From: Planctomycetota bacterium
Lineage (GTDB): Bacteria; Planctomycetota; Planctomycetia; Planctomycetales; Planctomycetaceae
Direction of reading: 5' to 3'
Assembly (NCBI GenBank): GCA_003388505.1
Contig: QQVO01000060.1
Location: 1 to 64,000 of the forward strand
DNA: 64,000 bases
The stretch's first letter is position 1, and each line of letters starts with the position of its first letter. The notes under the pieces were generated by a model. The model saw only the letters and a list, made by a program, of their open reading frames with translations, made no database searches and was not told where the DNA came from. Shown here piece after piece: positions 46,986 to 54,706 of the stretch. A program made the translations under genes and the position numbers.

Positions 46986-47306
46986 TCAGTTGCCAAGTTC
47001 GCCGCGACCGAGCATCCCCTGCCAATCGCGGGCACCGTGGAGGACGGCGATGATTTCAATGCAGTCCGTCGCTTCATAGTAGAAGACGATGTAGTTCTGG
47101 GCCGGTTCTTTCGCCGGGAAGACGCGGAGGCCTTCTCGCAGGTGATCGCAGGATTGTCCGATTCCGGGGTTTGCCGCAATCGTCTTGAACGTCTCTACAA
47201 TAGCCGTCGTCACTCGTTTGGCCGCCGCTGGGTTGTCTCTGGCGATGTGGTCGGCGATGTCATCCAGCGCACGGTCGGCTTGGCGCGAGAGTTGATAATC
47301 TCTCAC
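46986..47306 (-). CDS. RelE/ParE family toxin, module 2
   Basis: 106 residues. The N terminus is MRDYQLSRQADRALDDIADH, typical of ParE; the C terminus FPAKEPAQNYIVFYYEATDC then IEIIAVLHGARDWQGMLGRG is nearly the same as module 1. It overlaps its antitoxin by four bases (47303-47306) and ends 31 bases before the module 1 antitoxin start, so both modules could be read on one transcript. Confidence 0.92.
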   Translation of the reverse strand: MRDYQLSRQADRALDDIADHIARDNPAAAKRVTTAIVETFKTIAANPGIGQSCDHLREGLRVFPAKEPAQNYIVFYYEATDCIEIIAVLHGARDWQGMLGRGELGN

Positions 47307-47572
47307 GACACGCCCTGTTGTTCTCGCTCTTCACCGACTGCATCGATTCGTTCATGCAACTCCTGTAATCGCCGGTGGAGTCCTTCCTCGTCATATTCCG
47401 TGTACTCGCCCTCATCCAGTTGCCGGCGGCCTTCGTCGATGATGTCGAGGAGTTCCTGGCGGCGCAGCATGTCCACCCCGGCGTTAAGGGCTTCTTCAGC
47501 GGACGCATACCGGCCGGCGGCGAGTTGGCGGTCGACAAAATGCTGGTTCTCATCGGAAAGTCGGGCGATCAT
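47303..47572 (-). CDS. ParD family antitoxin, module 2
   Basis: 89 residues. The N-terminal DNA-binding part nearly equals module 1 (MIARLSDENQHFVDRQLAAG). From residue 61 the tail EEGLHRRLQELHERIDAVGE is different. It has a good ribosome site (AAAGGAGGCGGAAA before ATG), absent in front of the module 1 copy. This suggests it is the first and original member of the array. A 24-base gap separates it from the small gene at 47597. Confidence 0.92.
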   Translation of the reverse strand: MIARLSDENQHFVDRQLAAGRYASAEEALNAGVDMLRRQELLDIIDEGRRQLDEGEYTEYDEEGLHRRLQELHERIDAVGEEREQQGVS

Positions 47573-47596
47573 TTTCCGCCTCCTTTCATTCGTTCG

Positions 47597-47860
47597 TCAG
47601 CGTCCGTTCCCTTTCGATCCGGATTCCGACTCCTGGAGTTGATCGATCGGCTCAATACGAGTCACGTGGAATGGGTCGACATGGATTGCCCGATACGGAA
47701 TCCCCTCTTCCGAGGGCAAGACGCCGATCACGAGCACCGTCTGACTGACCCACGCCATGTCCGGATGTCGGACTTCGTAGGCCGTACCATCCCCCAGGTG
47801 AATCCGGATCGGCTGCTTGGAGGCATTGCGAAGGTGTTCGCGGATCTCAATGGGCTGCAT
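47597..47860 (-). CDS. small conserved-looking protein (87 residues), function unknown
   Basis: The sequence starts MQPIEIREHLRNASKQPIRI and contains HLGDGTAYEVRHPDMAWVSQ. Short proteins of the same layout (a 'DGxxYEVRHPD' block followed by a hydrophobic strand and a 'HVxxIEPI' block) are frequent in planctomycetes and usually have no name. It has no signal or membrane segment and looks like a small beta barrel. It lies between the PSD1 gene (54 bases) and the antitoxin (24 bases), all on the minus strand. It is not a recognised antitoxin or toxin. Confidence 0.8.
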   Translation of the reverse strand: MQPIEIREHLRNASKQPIRIHLGDGTAYEVRHPDMAWVSQTVLVIGVLPSEEGIPYRAIHVDPFHVTRIEPIDQLQESESGSKGNGR

Positions 47861-47914
47861 CGCACCACTCTCATTCAGTGAAGCGGCCGGCTGTGTCGGC
47901 CGCCGGACTCAAGA

Positions 47915-50900
47915 CTACTCAGTATACCGAAACTCGATCGTCCCGATCACCGCCTGGCAGAGGGAAACCCAGGCCTGTTGCAGATCCCCTGAGTCGGTTT
48001 CACTCAGGAAATCGAGCGCGATCTCGACCTCGTCTCCCGTCGGCGGTCGGCCCAGCGCTCGGCGATAGAGCAAGTCGATCCGTTCCTCGTCGGTCTCCGC
48101 ATCATGGAGAACACGGTGTGCGGCGGCTTCGGACTGCGAGACGACCAGCGGGCTGTTCATGAAGAACAGCGCCTGCGTCGAAAGCGTGCTCGTCGCCCTG
48201 CGGCCTTGCGAGAGATTCGGGTCGGGAAAGTCGAACGCCTCGAACAGTTCGTGGAGTTGATTCCTCAGGACAGGCTGATAGACGCCGCGACGGCCGACGT
48301 CGAATTCGTAACCGTACTCGCTCGTCGTCCCGGGCCGTACGCTATCACCGCCGGCGGTCAAATCGAGACGCCCGCTCAGCGACAGGAGCGAATCGTAGAT
48401 CTCTTCTGCGTCGAGTCGACGACGGTTCTGATGCGACAGCAACCGGTTCTCCGGATCGGCCGCACGCTGGGTCTCATTGAACGCGCCCGAGAGACGGTAG
48501 GTCCGGGACAGCATGATCTCGCGAATCATCGCCTTGACCGACCAGCCCTGCTCGACAAACCGCGCCGCCAGGTGATCGAGCAGTTCGGGATGCGACGGTC
48601 GTTCGCCCGGCAGGCCGAAGTTGTCGACCGTGCGTACAATGCCCGCGCCGAACAGGTGATGCCAGATGCGATTCACCATCACCCGCGCTGTCAGCGGGTT
48701 CTCGGGACTGGCGATCCAGCGGGCCAACTCCAGCCGTCCGCTGACGCCGTCGGGGATCTCCGGCGAATCGCCCTGCGTCGCCACCGTCAGGACACCCCGC
48801 GGCGCGGGCTCTCCCAGGTTCTTCACGTTGCCCCGGATGCAGACGAAGTAGTCGCCGGTGTCCGCCTCCTCCTGGACGGAGAGCACCATCGGCGGTTGCG
48901 GCGGCGCATTCTCTTTGAGCGCCTTCAACTGCTCATCCATTGAGGATAATTCGGTCTCAAGGGCCGTAATCCGCTCAAGCAGGGCCATCGCATCGGCGGT
49001 CTCCGACTTCGCGGAGGATTCGCCAACGCGAGTATCTCCGTCAGCAACGGCTGCCTTCGTCGTCGGGACAAACTGCACGGCGTCGACAATGACATAGCCG
49101 TCGTCCACACCTTCATTCGAAACCGTCACGACGGCCGTCTGATCGTTATTGAATTGAAACCGGCCGACGGAGCTGAACAGTCCGTCGACATTCGGTTCTT
49201 CTCTCTGGTTGACGAACACCGTCTCTTCACCGCCCGGATAGGCAATCTTCACCGGCACGCGGCTGGCGCGCGAGTCGGCATGGTTGTAGGAGAGCCGCAC
49301 GTCGTACTCCCCGGAAGCGGGCAGATCTGTCCGGAACACCACCTGCTTGGCGCCTTGCCCCATCCGTTCGTCGTGGATGTAGCCTGCGCCGACATACGAC
49401 TTCAGGTAGGTCGAGTCCTTCCATTCGCCCACCAGTTCCGCCGCAGTGTCGTCCACCACCACGCCAGACAGATCCTCCGGGTCGGCGACGATCCGAGCGC
49501 CAGTCGATTCCGAGTCGACTCGAAACAGAGGCACAAGTTGCACGGCGTCGGCAATGACTGTTCCCTCGGTTTCCTCGGTCAAAATCGACACGCGTGCCGT
49601 GCTGGAGAATTCGTAACGCCCCAGCGCAAGGTAAAGCTGCTCGATGGGCGGCGGTTCCTGTTGATTGACGCGGTGTTCGGACTGACCGTCGAGATGCTCG
49701 ACAACGATGCGCGCATTCGTGCTGCGATTCCCATGCGGACTGTATGAAACACGAACTTCGTATTGTCCCGGATACTTGAGGTTGAACGCGTAACTCGCGA
49801 CTGCGCTTCCTCCGGACGCATACCGGTATCCCTCTCCCACAAACTCTTTCACTCCACCGCTTGAACTCCAGTTCCCAGTGAAGTCGGCCTCGGTGTCATC
49901 GAGCGTGACGATCGGAAGCTGCGCCCGCCGGCTCTGCAGTTCCGATCGTCGCTGCGCAATTTCCGCAGTGAGCGCTGCGACCTCTGCGGTGTGCGCATCG
50001 AGAATCGCGCGCGTCTCGGGGTCGACCGGCAGCGGCTGCTTCACCCAGGTGGAGACGTTGTCGTGAATCAGCGTGTGTGTGCTGCGAAAAATGCCTGCGA
50101 GCGCGTAGTAATCGGACGTCGGGATCGGGTCGAACTTGTGATCGTGGCAGCGGGCGCAGCCGATCGTCATCCCCAGAAATGCGCGGCCCATCGTGTCGAT
50201 CTGCTCGTCCACCACGTCCATCCGCAGTTGTTCCTTGTCCTGGTTTTCGTAATTGGACGGGCCGAGCACAAGAAACCCCGTCGCCACCAGTTGTTCCTGC
50301 CCCCGCCGGTAGTCGTTGTACGGCAGCAGGTCTCCGGCGAGTTGCTCCATGATGAACCGATCGTAAGGCTTGTCCCTGTTGAACGATTCGATGACGTAGT
50401 CGCGATAGCGCCACGCCTGGCCGTACATGAGCGACCGCCCGCCGCCGGTCGTGTCGGCGTATCGCGCGATATCCAGCCAATGCCGGCCCCATCGCTCTCC
50501 GAAATGAGGGGAGTGGAGCAACCGGTCAATCAGTTGCTCGTATGCATCGGGCGCAGGGTCATTGACGAACCGGTCAATCTCCTCCGGTGACGGCGGCAGC
50601 CCCGTCAGGTGAAAGGAAGCCCGGCGGATCAGTGTCCTCCGCTCGGCGTCCGGCGACGGTGTCAGTCCCTCCGATTCCCAGCCCGCCGCGATGAACCGGT
50701 CGATTTCGCTCAGACACCAGGACTCGAATCGCGATGTCGGCGGTATTTGCTCTTCAAACGGCCGAAACGACCAGAACTCTCTGCCTGCCTCAATATCGAC
50801 GCCCTTCTCCGCGGGCGCTGCTGCCTCCCCGTCTCGCGGATCGGGCGCCCCCATGCTGATCCACTTCTCAAAGTCGGCGATCACTTCCGCAGAAAGCTTC

Positions 50901-51220
50901 CCATCGGGAGGCATCTCGAAACTTTCGTACTTCATCGCCTCCAGCAGCAGACTGCCGCCCGGATCGTCCGGAACGACCGCCGGCCCCGAGTCTCCTCCTT
51001 CGCGAATGAGATTCCGCGTGTCGACGCGCAGCCCTCCGCGCAACTGTTTCGAATCGCCGGAGTGACATTCGTAACAATGTTCCACCAGCACCGGCCGAAT
51101 CTTCGATTCGAAGAAGTCGATCGCCGCCGCGTCCGGTTCCTCCGCGAAAACCGTCGAATTCGCGCACAGGCAGATCAGTCCCAAGACCGATTGCACGAAT
51201 CGCTTGCGCTGCCTTCGCAC
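47915..51220 (-). CDS. PSD1 protein: PSCyt1 heme domain, DUF1549, two golvesin-like domains, DUF1553
   Basis: About 1101 residues from GTG 51220, which has GGGGGAACC upstream; a GTG at 51295 reads over the region divergent to the LRR gene. Order: signal peptide (VQSVLGLICLCANSTVFA), heme motif CYECHSGDSKQLRGGLRVDT (near 47), DUF1549 with CARCHDHKFDPIPTSDYYAL (near 355), then two beta-sandwich domains (~430-560 and ~585-715) each with a Y-x-VRVSY strand (YEVRVSYSPHGNRS, YDVRLSYNHADSR), then a coiled stretch and DUF1553 (ARWIASPENPLTARVMVNRI, near 865). The beta domains resemble golvesin/Xly carbohydrate-binding modules. Probably an exported, substrate-binding cytochrome. Confidence 0.92.
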   Translation of the reverse strand: MRRQRKRFVQSVLGLICLCANSTVFAEEPDAAAIDFFESKIRPVLVEHCYECHSGDSKQLRGGLRVDTRNLIREGGDSGPAVVPDDPGGSLLLEAMKYESFEMPPDGKLSAEVIADFEKWISMGAPDPRDGEAAAPAEKGVDIEAGREFWSFRPFEEQIPPTSRFESWCLSEIDRFIAAGWESEGLTPSPDAERRTLIRRASFHLTGLPPSPEEIDRFVNDPAPDAYEQLIDRLLHSPHFGERWGRHWLDIARYADTTGGGRSLMYGQAWRYRDYVIESFNRDKPYDRFIMEQLAGDLLPYNDYRRGQEQLVATGFLVLGPSNYENQDKEQLRMDVVDEQIDTMGRAFLGMTIGCARCHDHKFDPIPTSDYYALAGIFRSTHTLIHDNVSTWVKQPLPVDPETRAILDAHTAEVAALTAEIAQRRSELQSRRAQLPIVTLDDTEADFTGNWSSSGGVKEFVGEGYRYASGGSAVASYAFNLKYPGQYEVRVSYSPHGNRSTNARIVVEHLDGQSEHRVNQQEPPPIEQLYLALGRYEFSSTARVSILTEETEGTVIADAVQLVPLFRVDSESTGARIVADPEDLSGVVVDDTAAELVGEWKDSTYLKSYVGAGYIHDERMGQGAKQVVFRTDLPASGEYDVRLSYNHADSRASRVPVKIAYPGGEETVFVNQREEPNVDGLFSSVGRFQFNNDQTAVVTVSNEGVDDGYVIVDAVQFVPTTKAAVADGDTRVGESSAKSETADAMALLERITALETELSSMDEQLKALKENAPPQPPMVLSVQEEADTGDYFVCIRGNVKNLGEPAPRGVLTVATQGDSPEIPDGVSGRLELARWIASPENPLTARVMVNRIWHHLFGAGIVRTVDNFGLPGERPSHPELLDHLAARFVEQGWSVKAMIREIMLSRTYRLSGAFNETQRAADPENRLLSHQNRRRLDAEEIYDSLLSLSGRLDLTAGGDSVRPGTTSEYGYEFDVGRRGVYQPVLRNQLHELFEAFDFPDPNLSQGRRATSTLSTQALFFMNSPLVVSQSEAAAHRVLHDAETDEERIDLLYRRALGRPPTGDEVEIALDFLSETDSGDLQQAWVSLCQAVIGTIEFRYTE

Positions 51221-51363
51221 CTGGTTCCCCCCTGTTGGTCGATCGTGTGCTTCTTCAGCGGCTGCGCCCGCCGGCGGATGCGGCTCGCCTCCCACGTATC
51301 TATGCTACCGGCTGCACCGTCACAAAAACCACCCCCGTTCACACCCTCTGCGAGTCGAATCGA

Positions 51364-52620
51364 ATGCTGCCGCGAATGACGACCGCACACCGGCTTTACT
51401 CCCTGGTCCTGGTCAGCCTGGCGCTGCTCGGCTGCAACAGGGGCGACCAGGATCGCGATTCCCCGGCCGCGCGGCCCGTTCCGTCGGCGCCCGCCTCCAA
51501 CGAACCGCAGCCGATGACCGTGGCGGAACTCCGCAAGCGGCTCGGAGCGAATGACGGGGGGGCATTCCAGAAAGTGGGAGGTCAGATCCGGGAGGTGGAT
51601 CTGTCCGGCACGGGAGTCACCGACCTCGCACCGCTCAAGGGCCTGCCTTTGCAGATTCTCTATGCTCCGGAACTCGCTATCTCCGACCTCACTCCGCTCG
51701 CCGGGATGCCGCTCGATACCCTGGTGCTCACGGCGACTGAGGTCACTGATCTCTCGCCTCTCGCGAACTCGTCGCTGAAGCGGTTGTCGATCGCGGAAAC
51801 GAATGTGAACGATCTCTCGCCGCTGGCCGGTCTGCCGCTCGAACAACTCGACGCCCGCCAGACAAAAGTGGCAGACATCTCCCCGCTCTCTGAGGCGCAG
51901 CTCCAGCAACTGGTCCTCATGGAGACAGAAGTCGCTGACCTCTCTCCCCTGGCCGGCCTCCCGCTCAAGCTGCTGGACGTCTCAAAGACGAACGTCAGCG
52001 ATCTTACGCCGCTGGCCGGGACGCCGCTCACCGGGCTCTATCTGGAAGAAACCGATGTGAGCGACATCACCCCCCTCTTCGGAATGCCACTCGACAAACT
52101 CTGGCTCAAGGGCACGCGCGTGACCGATCTTTCGCCCCTCGCCGGGATGCGGTTTTCGGAACTCAGCCTGACCGACACTCCCGTCGACGACATCGAAACC
52201 TGCTCCACCATGCCCTCGATCGGCATCCTCTGGCTGCGCGGAACCAGGGTCTCGAACCTGGCTCCACTCGCCGGTGTCGAAATCACCAGCCTCGACGTCC
52301 AGGACGCTCCCGTATCGGACCTCGGGCCCCTCGCAGGAAAGCAGTCCCTGGAACGGCTCAACATCGCCGGTTCCCACGTCACCGACCTGCGACCGCTGGA
52401 GGGGCTCAGTTTGCGACGGTTGATCTTTACGCCGGCGAATATCGAGCATGGACTCGACATCGTCCGCAGGATGACAACGCTCGAGGCGCTCGACGTCCAG
52501 TTTGAAGACCCGGAGACGGTGCTGAGACCGGACGAATTCTGGTCAAAGTACGATGCCGGCGATTTCGACCGCGAGCCGACTCCGAGCGGCGAGGAGGACG
52601 GCCAGTCTTCCGCTGATTAA
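51364..52620 (+). CDS. leucine-rich-repeat lipoprotein
   Basis: 418 residues from ATG 51364; ATG 51376 is also possible. LVLVSLALLGC gives a lipobox with the lipid-bearing Cys near 24. From ~75 to ~350 there are 13 short repeats of about 22 residues, with cores such as VTDLSPLAGMPL, VNDLSPLAGLPL and VSDITPLFGMPL, forming a single LRR horseshoe. Repeat 10 is degenerate (VDDIETCSTMPS). It is divergent from the PSD1 gene with about 143 bases between the starts, so they may share a control region. No enzyme domain is attached. Confidence 0.88.
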   Translation: MLPRMTTAHRLYSLVLVSLALLGCNRGDQDRDSPAARPVPSAPASNEPQPMTVAELRKRLGANDGGAFQKVGGQIREVDLSGTGVTDLAPLKGLPLQILYAPELAISDLTPLAGMPLDTLVLTATEVTDLSPLANSSLKRLSIAETNVNDLSPLAGLPLEQLDARQTKVADISPLSEAQLQQLVLMETEVADLSPLAGLPLKLLDVSKTNVSDLTPLAGTPLTGLYLEETDVSDITPLFGMPLDKLWLKGTRVTDLSPLAGMRFSELSLTDTPVDDIETCSTMPSIGILWLRGTRVSNLAPLAGVEITSLDVQDAPVSDLGPLAGKQSLERLNIAGSHVTDLRPLEGLSLRRLIFTPANIEHGLDIVRRMTTLEALDVQFEDPETVLRPDEFWSKYDAGDFDREPTPSGEEDGQSSAD

Positions 52621-52799
52621 GCCACCTTGACCGTTCGTCAGGTCGCGCGTAGCATGCCTGTCGCGCGGAAATGCACAAAGCTTGACAGTTGCGAGGCTTC
52701 GACCGAATCATCCTGGAAAGTGGTTCAGGCGCTCTGGTTCGATATTGTCGATGTTTCAGTGATGTTCGAGCCGCTTTCCGACCGATGTTGGCAGTGTGC

Positions 52800-52873
52800 G
52801 GCGCCGTAGCCAAGTGGCCTAAGGCAACGGATTGCAAATCCGTCATTCCCCGGTTCGAATCCGGGCGGCGCCT
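52800..52873 (+). tRNA. tRNA-Cys(GCA)
   Basis: The acceptor arm GGCGCCG pairs with CGGCGCC. The anticodon stem ACGGA/TCCGT holds the loop TTGCAAA, anticodon GCA. The T-arm has CGGTTCGAATCCGG. The discriminator is T and CCA is not encoded. Length is 74 bases. It follows the LRR gene by 179 bases. Confidence 0.96.
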
Positions 52874-52947
52874 TACGGAAGTCGCCCAGCCACAGCGACT
52901 TCCGTTTTTTTACTGCGCCGCAGCCCAACACGACACGCGCTGTCGGA

Positions 52948-53066
52948 GTGGTCCGTCAGTTCAGATTATTGGGGTTGAGGGGTTCTTCACGGGAGCACGA
53001 ATCCGGCAGGGTTTCGTGCGGATCCGCAGTCCAGCCGACCCCCAGGAACAGCCCTGACAGGGCACT
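52948..53066 (-). repeat. R3 dispersed element, copy 2 (inverted)
   Basis: Read on the minus strand it starts AGTGCCCTGTCAGGGCTG, then GGTCGGCTGGACTG, GGATCCGCACGAAACCCTGC, GGATTCGTGCT, and ends CTGACGGACCAC. This matches 42783-42903 in order and spacing. It lies in the 375-base stretch between tRNA-Cys and the DUF1571 gene, which has no other feature. Confidence 0.8.
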
Positions 53067-53248
53067 GAGGCAGACTTTCCCGATTGAGCACGTCGAGTCG
53101 CCTGCGAAGAGTCGATTTCCTCTGCCGGTTGAGGGATCACCCACGCCTAACACAAAGCGGCCCGCTCTCTCTTGCCGACAAAGGAACTGGATAGGACAGG
53201 ACCTTCCGTCAACGGCCGCCAACCCGCCGATCCCCACACAGGATAAGG

Positions 53249-54088
53249 ATGAATTCTATGTTCGACATGTCGACCCGAAACACAAACCGCCGGCAGTTTC
53301 TGCGGGCCTCCACCCTCATGGCTGTCGCCTTCGCCGGCGGCGTCACGGGCAACAACTCGCTCTTCGCGGAAACAAAAATCGCCGCCCGCATCGCCGAGGC
53401 GGACCAGTCGCACGCCCTCATGCCCGCCATCAAGCTCGCCGCCAAGAGCCTCGAGGCGATGGAACAGGTCAAGGACTACCAGGCCGTCGTCGTCAAGCGC
53501 GAAATGATCGGCGGGAAGTTCGAAACCACGCAGATGCAGATCAAGTTCCGCGAGCAGCCGATGAGCGTTTATCTCAAGTTCATCGAGCCGCACGCCGGCC
53601 GCGAAATCCTCTTCCAGCCCGGAAAGCACAACGACAACATGCTCGTCCATGAGACCGGCATCGCCTCGCTCGTCGGATCCCTCGAAATCGAGCCCGACAG
53701 CAGCCTCGCCATGGAGCACAACCGCTACCCGATCAATCGCATCGGGCTCAAGAATCTCCTCACGCTCAACATCGACCGCTGGATTCGTGAAACCCAGATG
53801 GACGGCGTCGACGTGAAATACTATCCGTCGGCCAAGATCGGCGACCTGAGCTGCAAGGTCCTCCAGATCACCTACGCCAAAAAGACCGACAAGACCCGCT
53901 ACCAGTCCTCGCGTCTGTTCATCGACAACGAGACGAACCTCCCCGTCCGCATGCAGAACTGGGACTTCCCCACCCGCGCCGGCGGCGATCCCGTCCTGGT
54001 CGAGGACTACTACTACTCCAATCTGAAGACCAACGTGGGACTCAAGGACATCGATTTCGATCCCGAGAACCCCAACTACGACTTCTAA
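53249..54088 (+). CDS. DUF1571 family protein with twin-arginine signal
   Basis: 279 residues from ATG 53249 (AGGATAAGG upstream); ATG 53258 is a close alternative. NRRQFLRASTLMAVAFAGGV is a Tat signal. The body matches DUF1571: MEQVKDYQAVVVKREMIGGK, FREQPMSVYLKFIEPHAGRE and ENPNYDF at the end. The fold is probably LolA-like, and the role is unknown. A strong terminator hairpin follows at 54216. Confidence 0.88.
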   Translation: MNSMFDMSTRNTNRRQFLRASTLMAVAFAGGVTGNNSLFAETKIAARIAEADQSHALMPAIKLAAKSLEAMEQVKDYQAVVVKREMIGGKFETTQMQIKFREQPMSVYLKFIEPHAGREILFQPGKHNDNMLVHETGIASLVGSLEIEPDSSLAMEHNRYPINRIGLKNLLTLNIDRWIRETQMDGVDVKYYPSAKIGDLSCKVLQITYAKKTDKTRYQSSRLFIDNETNLPVRMQNWDFPTRAGGDPVLVEDYYYSNLKTNVGLKDIDFDPENPNYDF

Positions 54089-54215
54089 CGAGGCAGGGCC
54101 TCGGCTCCTACGAGCTGCCGCTCGACGCCGGGAACCCGCTCCCGTTGGTTGCTGAAACCTGACTCAACGGCGACTTCCGGGAAGAAAGCAACCTGACGCA
54201 CTGTCGAGACAGATC

Positions 54216-54252
54216 GCAAACAGCCCGGCTGGTGACCAGCCGGGCTGTTTGC
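54216..54252. terminator. bidirectional terminator hairpin
   Basis: An 18-base perfect inverted repeat, GCAAACAGCCCGGCTGGT and its complement, around a single G. It lies between the converging DUF1571 and tatA genes. The flanks of the stem are A3 and T3 (AAAC...GTTT), giving short U tracts in both directions. Confidence 0.8.
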
Positions 54253-54352
54253 ATTGGGCCTCTCAATTTCGACGGCAGCGCCGCCGCGCAGACTGGTCTG
54301 CGGCCGGTGTCCGACACGCCTCACCGGCGAATCGCTCGCGGCGCGGCGACCG

Positions 54353-54535
54353 CTACTCTACGTGCTTGGCCTCGTCGGCGGTCTCGCTTTCGTCCGATTC
54401 CGCGTCCCGCACCCCCTTCTTGAACTCGGTCACCGACTTCCCCATGTTCCGCATCACGCTCGGCAACCGGTTCCCGAAGAGCAGCAGGACCACAATCAGC
54501 AGAAAAATCAACTGCCAGGTCGATACTCCGAACAT
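54353..54535 (-). CDS. tatA: TatA-type twin-arginine translocase subunit
   Basis: 60 residues from ATG 54535 with GGAGA seven bases upstream. The layout is short N-terminus, one membrane helix (STWQLIFLLIVVLLLFGNRL), the FGNRLPSVMRN hinge and a charged amphipathic helix (GKSVTEFKKGVRDAESDESE). TatA/TatB-type subunits build the pore of the Tat export system. Four or more Tat substrates are encoded in this window (3070, 24883, 35042, 44918, 53249). tatC is not present here. Its neighbour on the same strand, a PQQ-type propeller, is 171 bases upstream. Confidence 0.93.
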   Translation of the reverse strand: MFGVSTWQLIFLLIVVLLLFGNRLPSVMRNMGKSVTEFKKGVRDAESDESETADEAKHVE

Positions 54536-54706
54536 CTCACGTCTCCAATCACGATGGGCGGGGGTTTTCCGTTGCAGGTGCGGCTTCGCGACAAGCCGAT
54601 CGAGTGCAACCCCACTGGCGTCGCCGAGATTGACGGGTCGGCCGCTGTCAAACGCCTCACCCTCGTGGACCGCCAACGCCGATTATACGCAGCCCCGCGC
54701 CGCTTC

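Larger units (their letters stand above)
46331..47572 (-). repeat. tandem duplication of a 618-base toxin-antitoxin unit
   Basis: Start codons on the minus strand at 46336 (DUF1501), 46954 (ParD) and 47572 (ParD) are exactly 618 bases apart. 46331-46398 and 46949-47016 match almost base for base (ATTGGTCAGGACACTCC, GCCGCAATTTCAGTTGCCAA). All three start codons are part of ATGATCGCCC. Each unit contains one toxin and one antitoxin gene. Divergence is concentrated at 46578-46771 and 47196-47392. Confidence 0.85.

Noticed and set aside
52621-52799. Possible small gene or leader before tRNA-Cys
   Set aside because: Short frames lack ribosome sites and conserved features.
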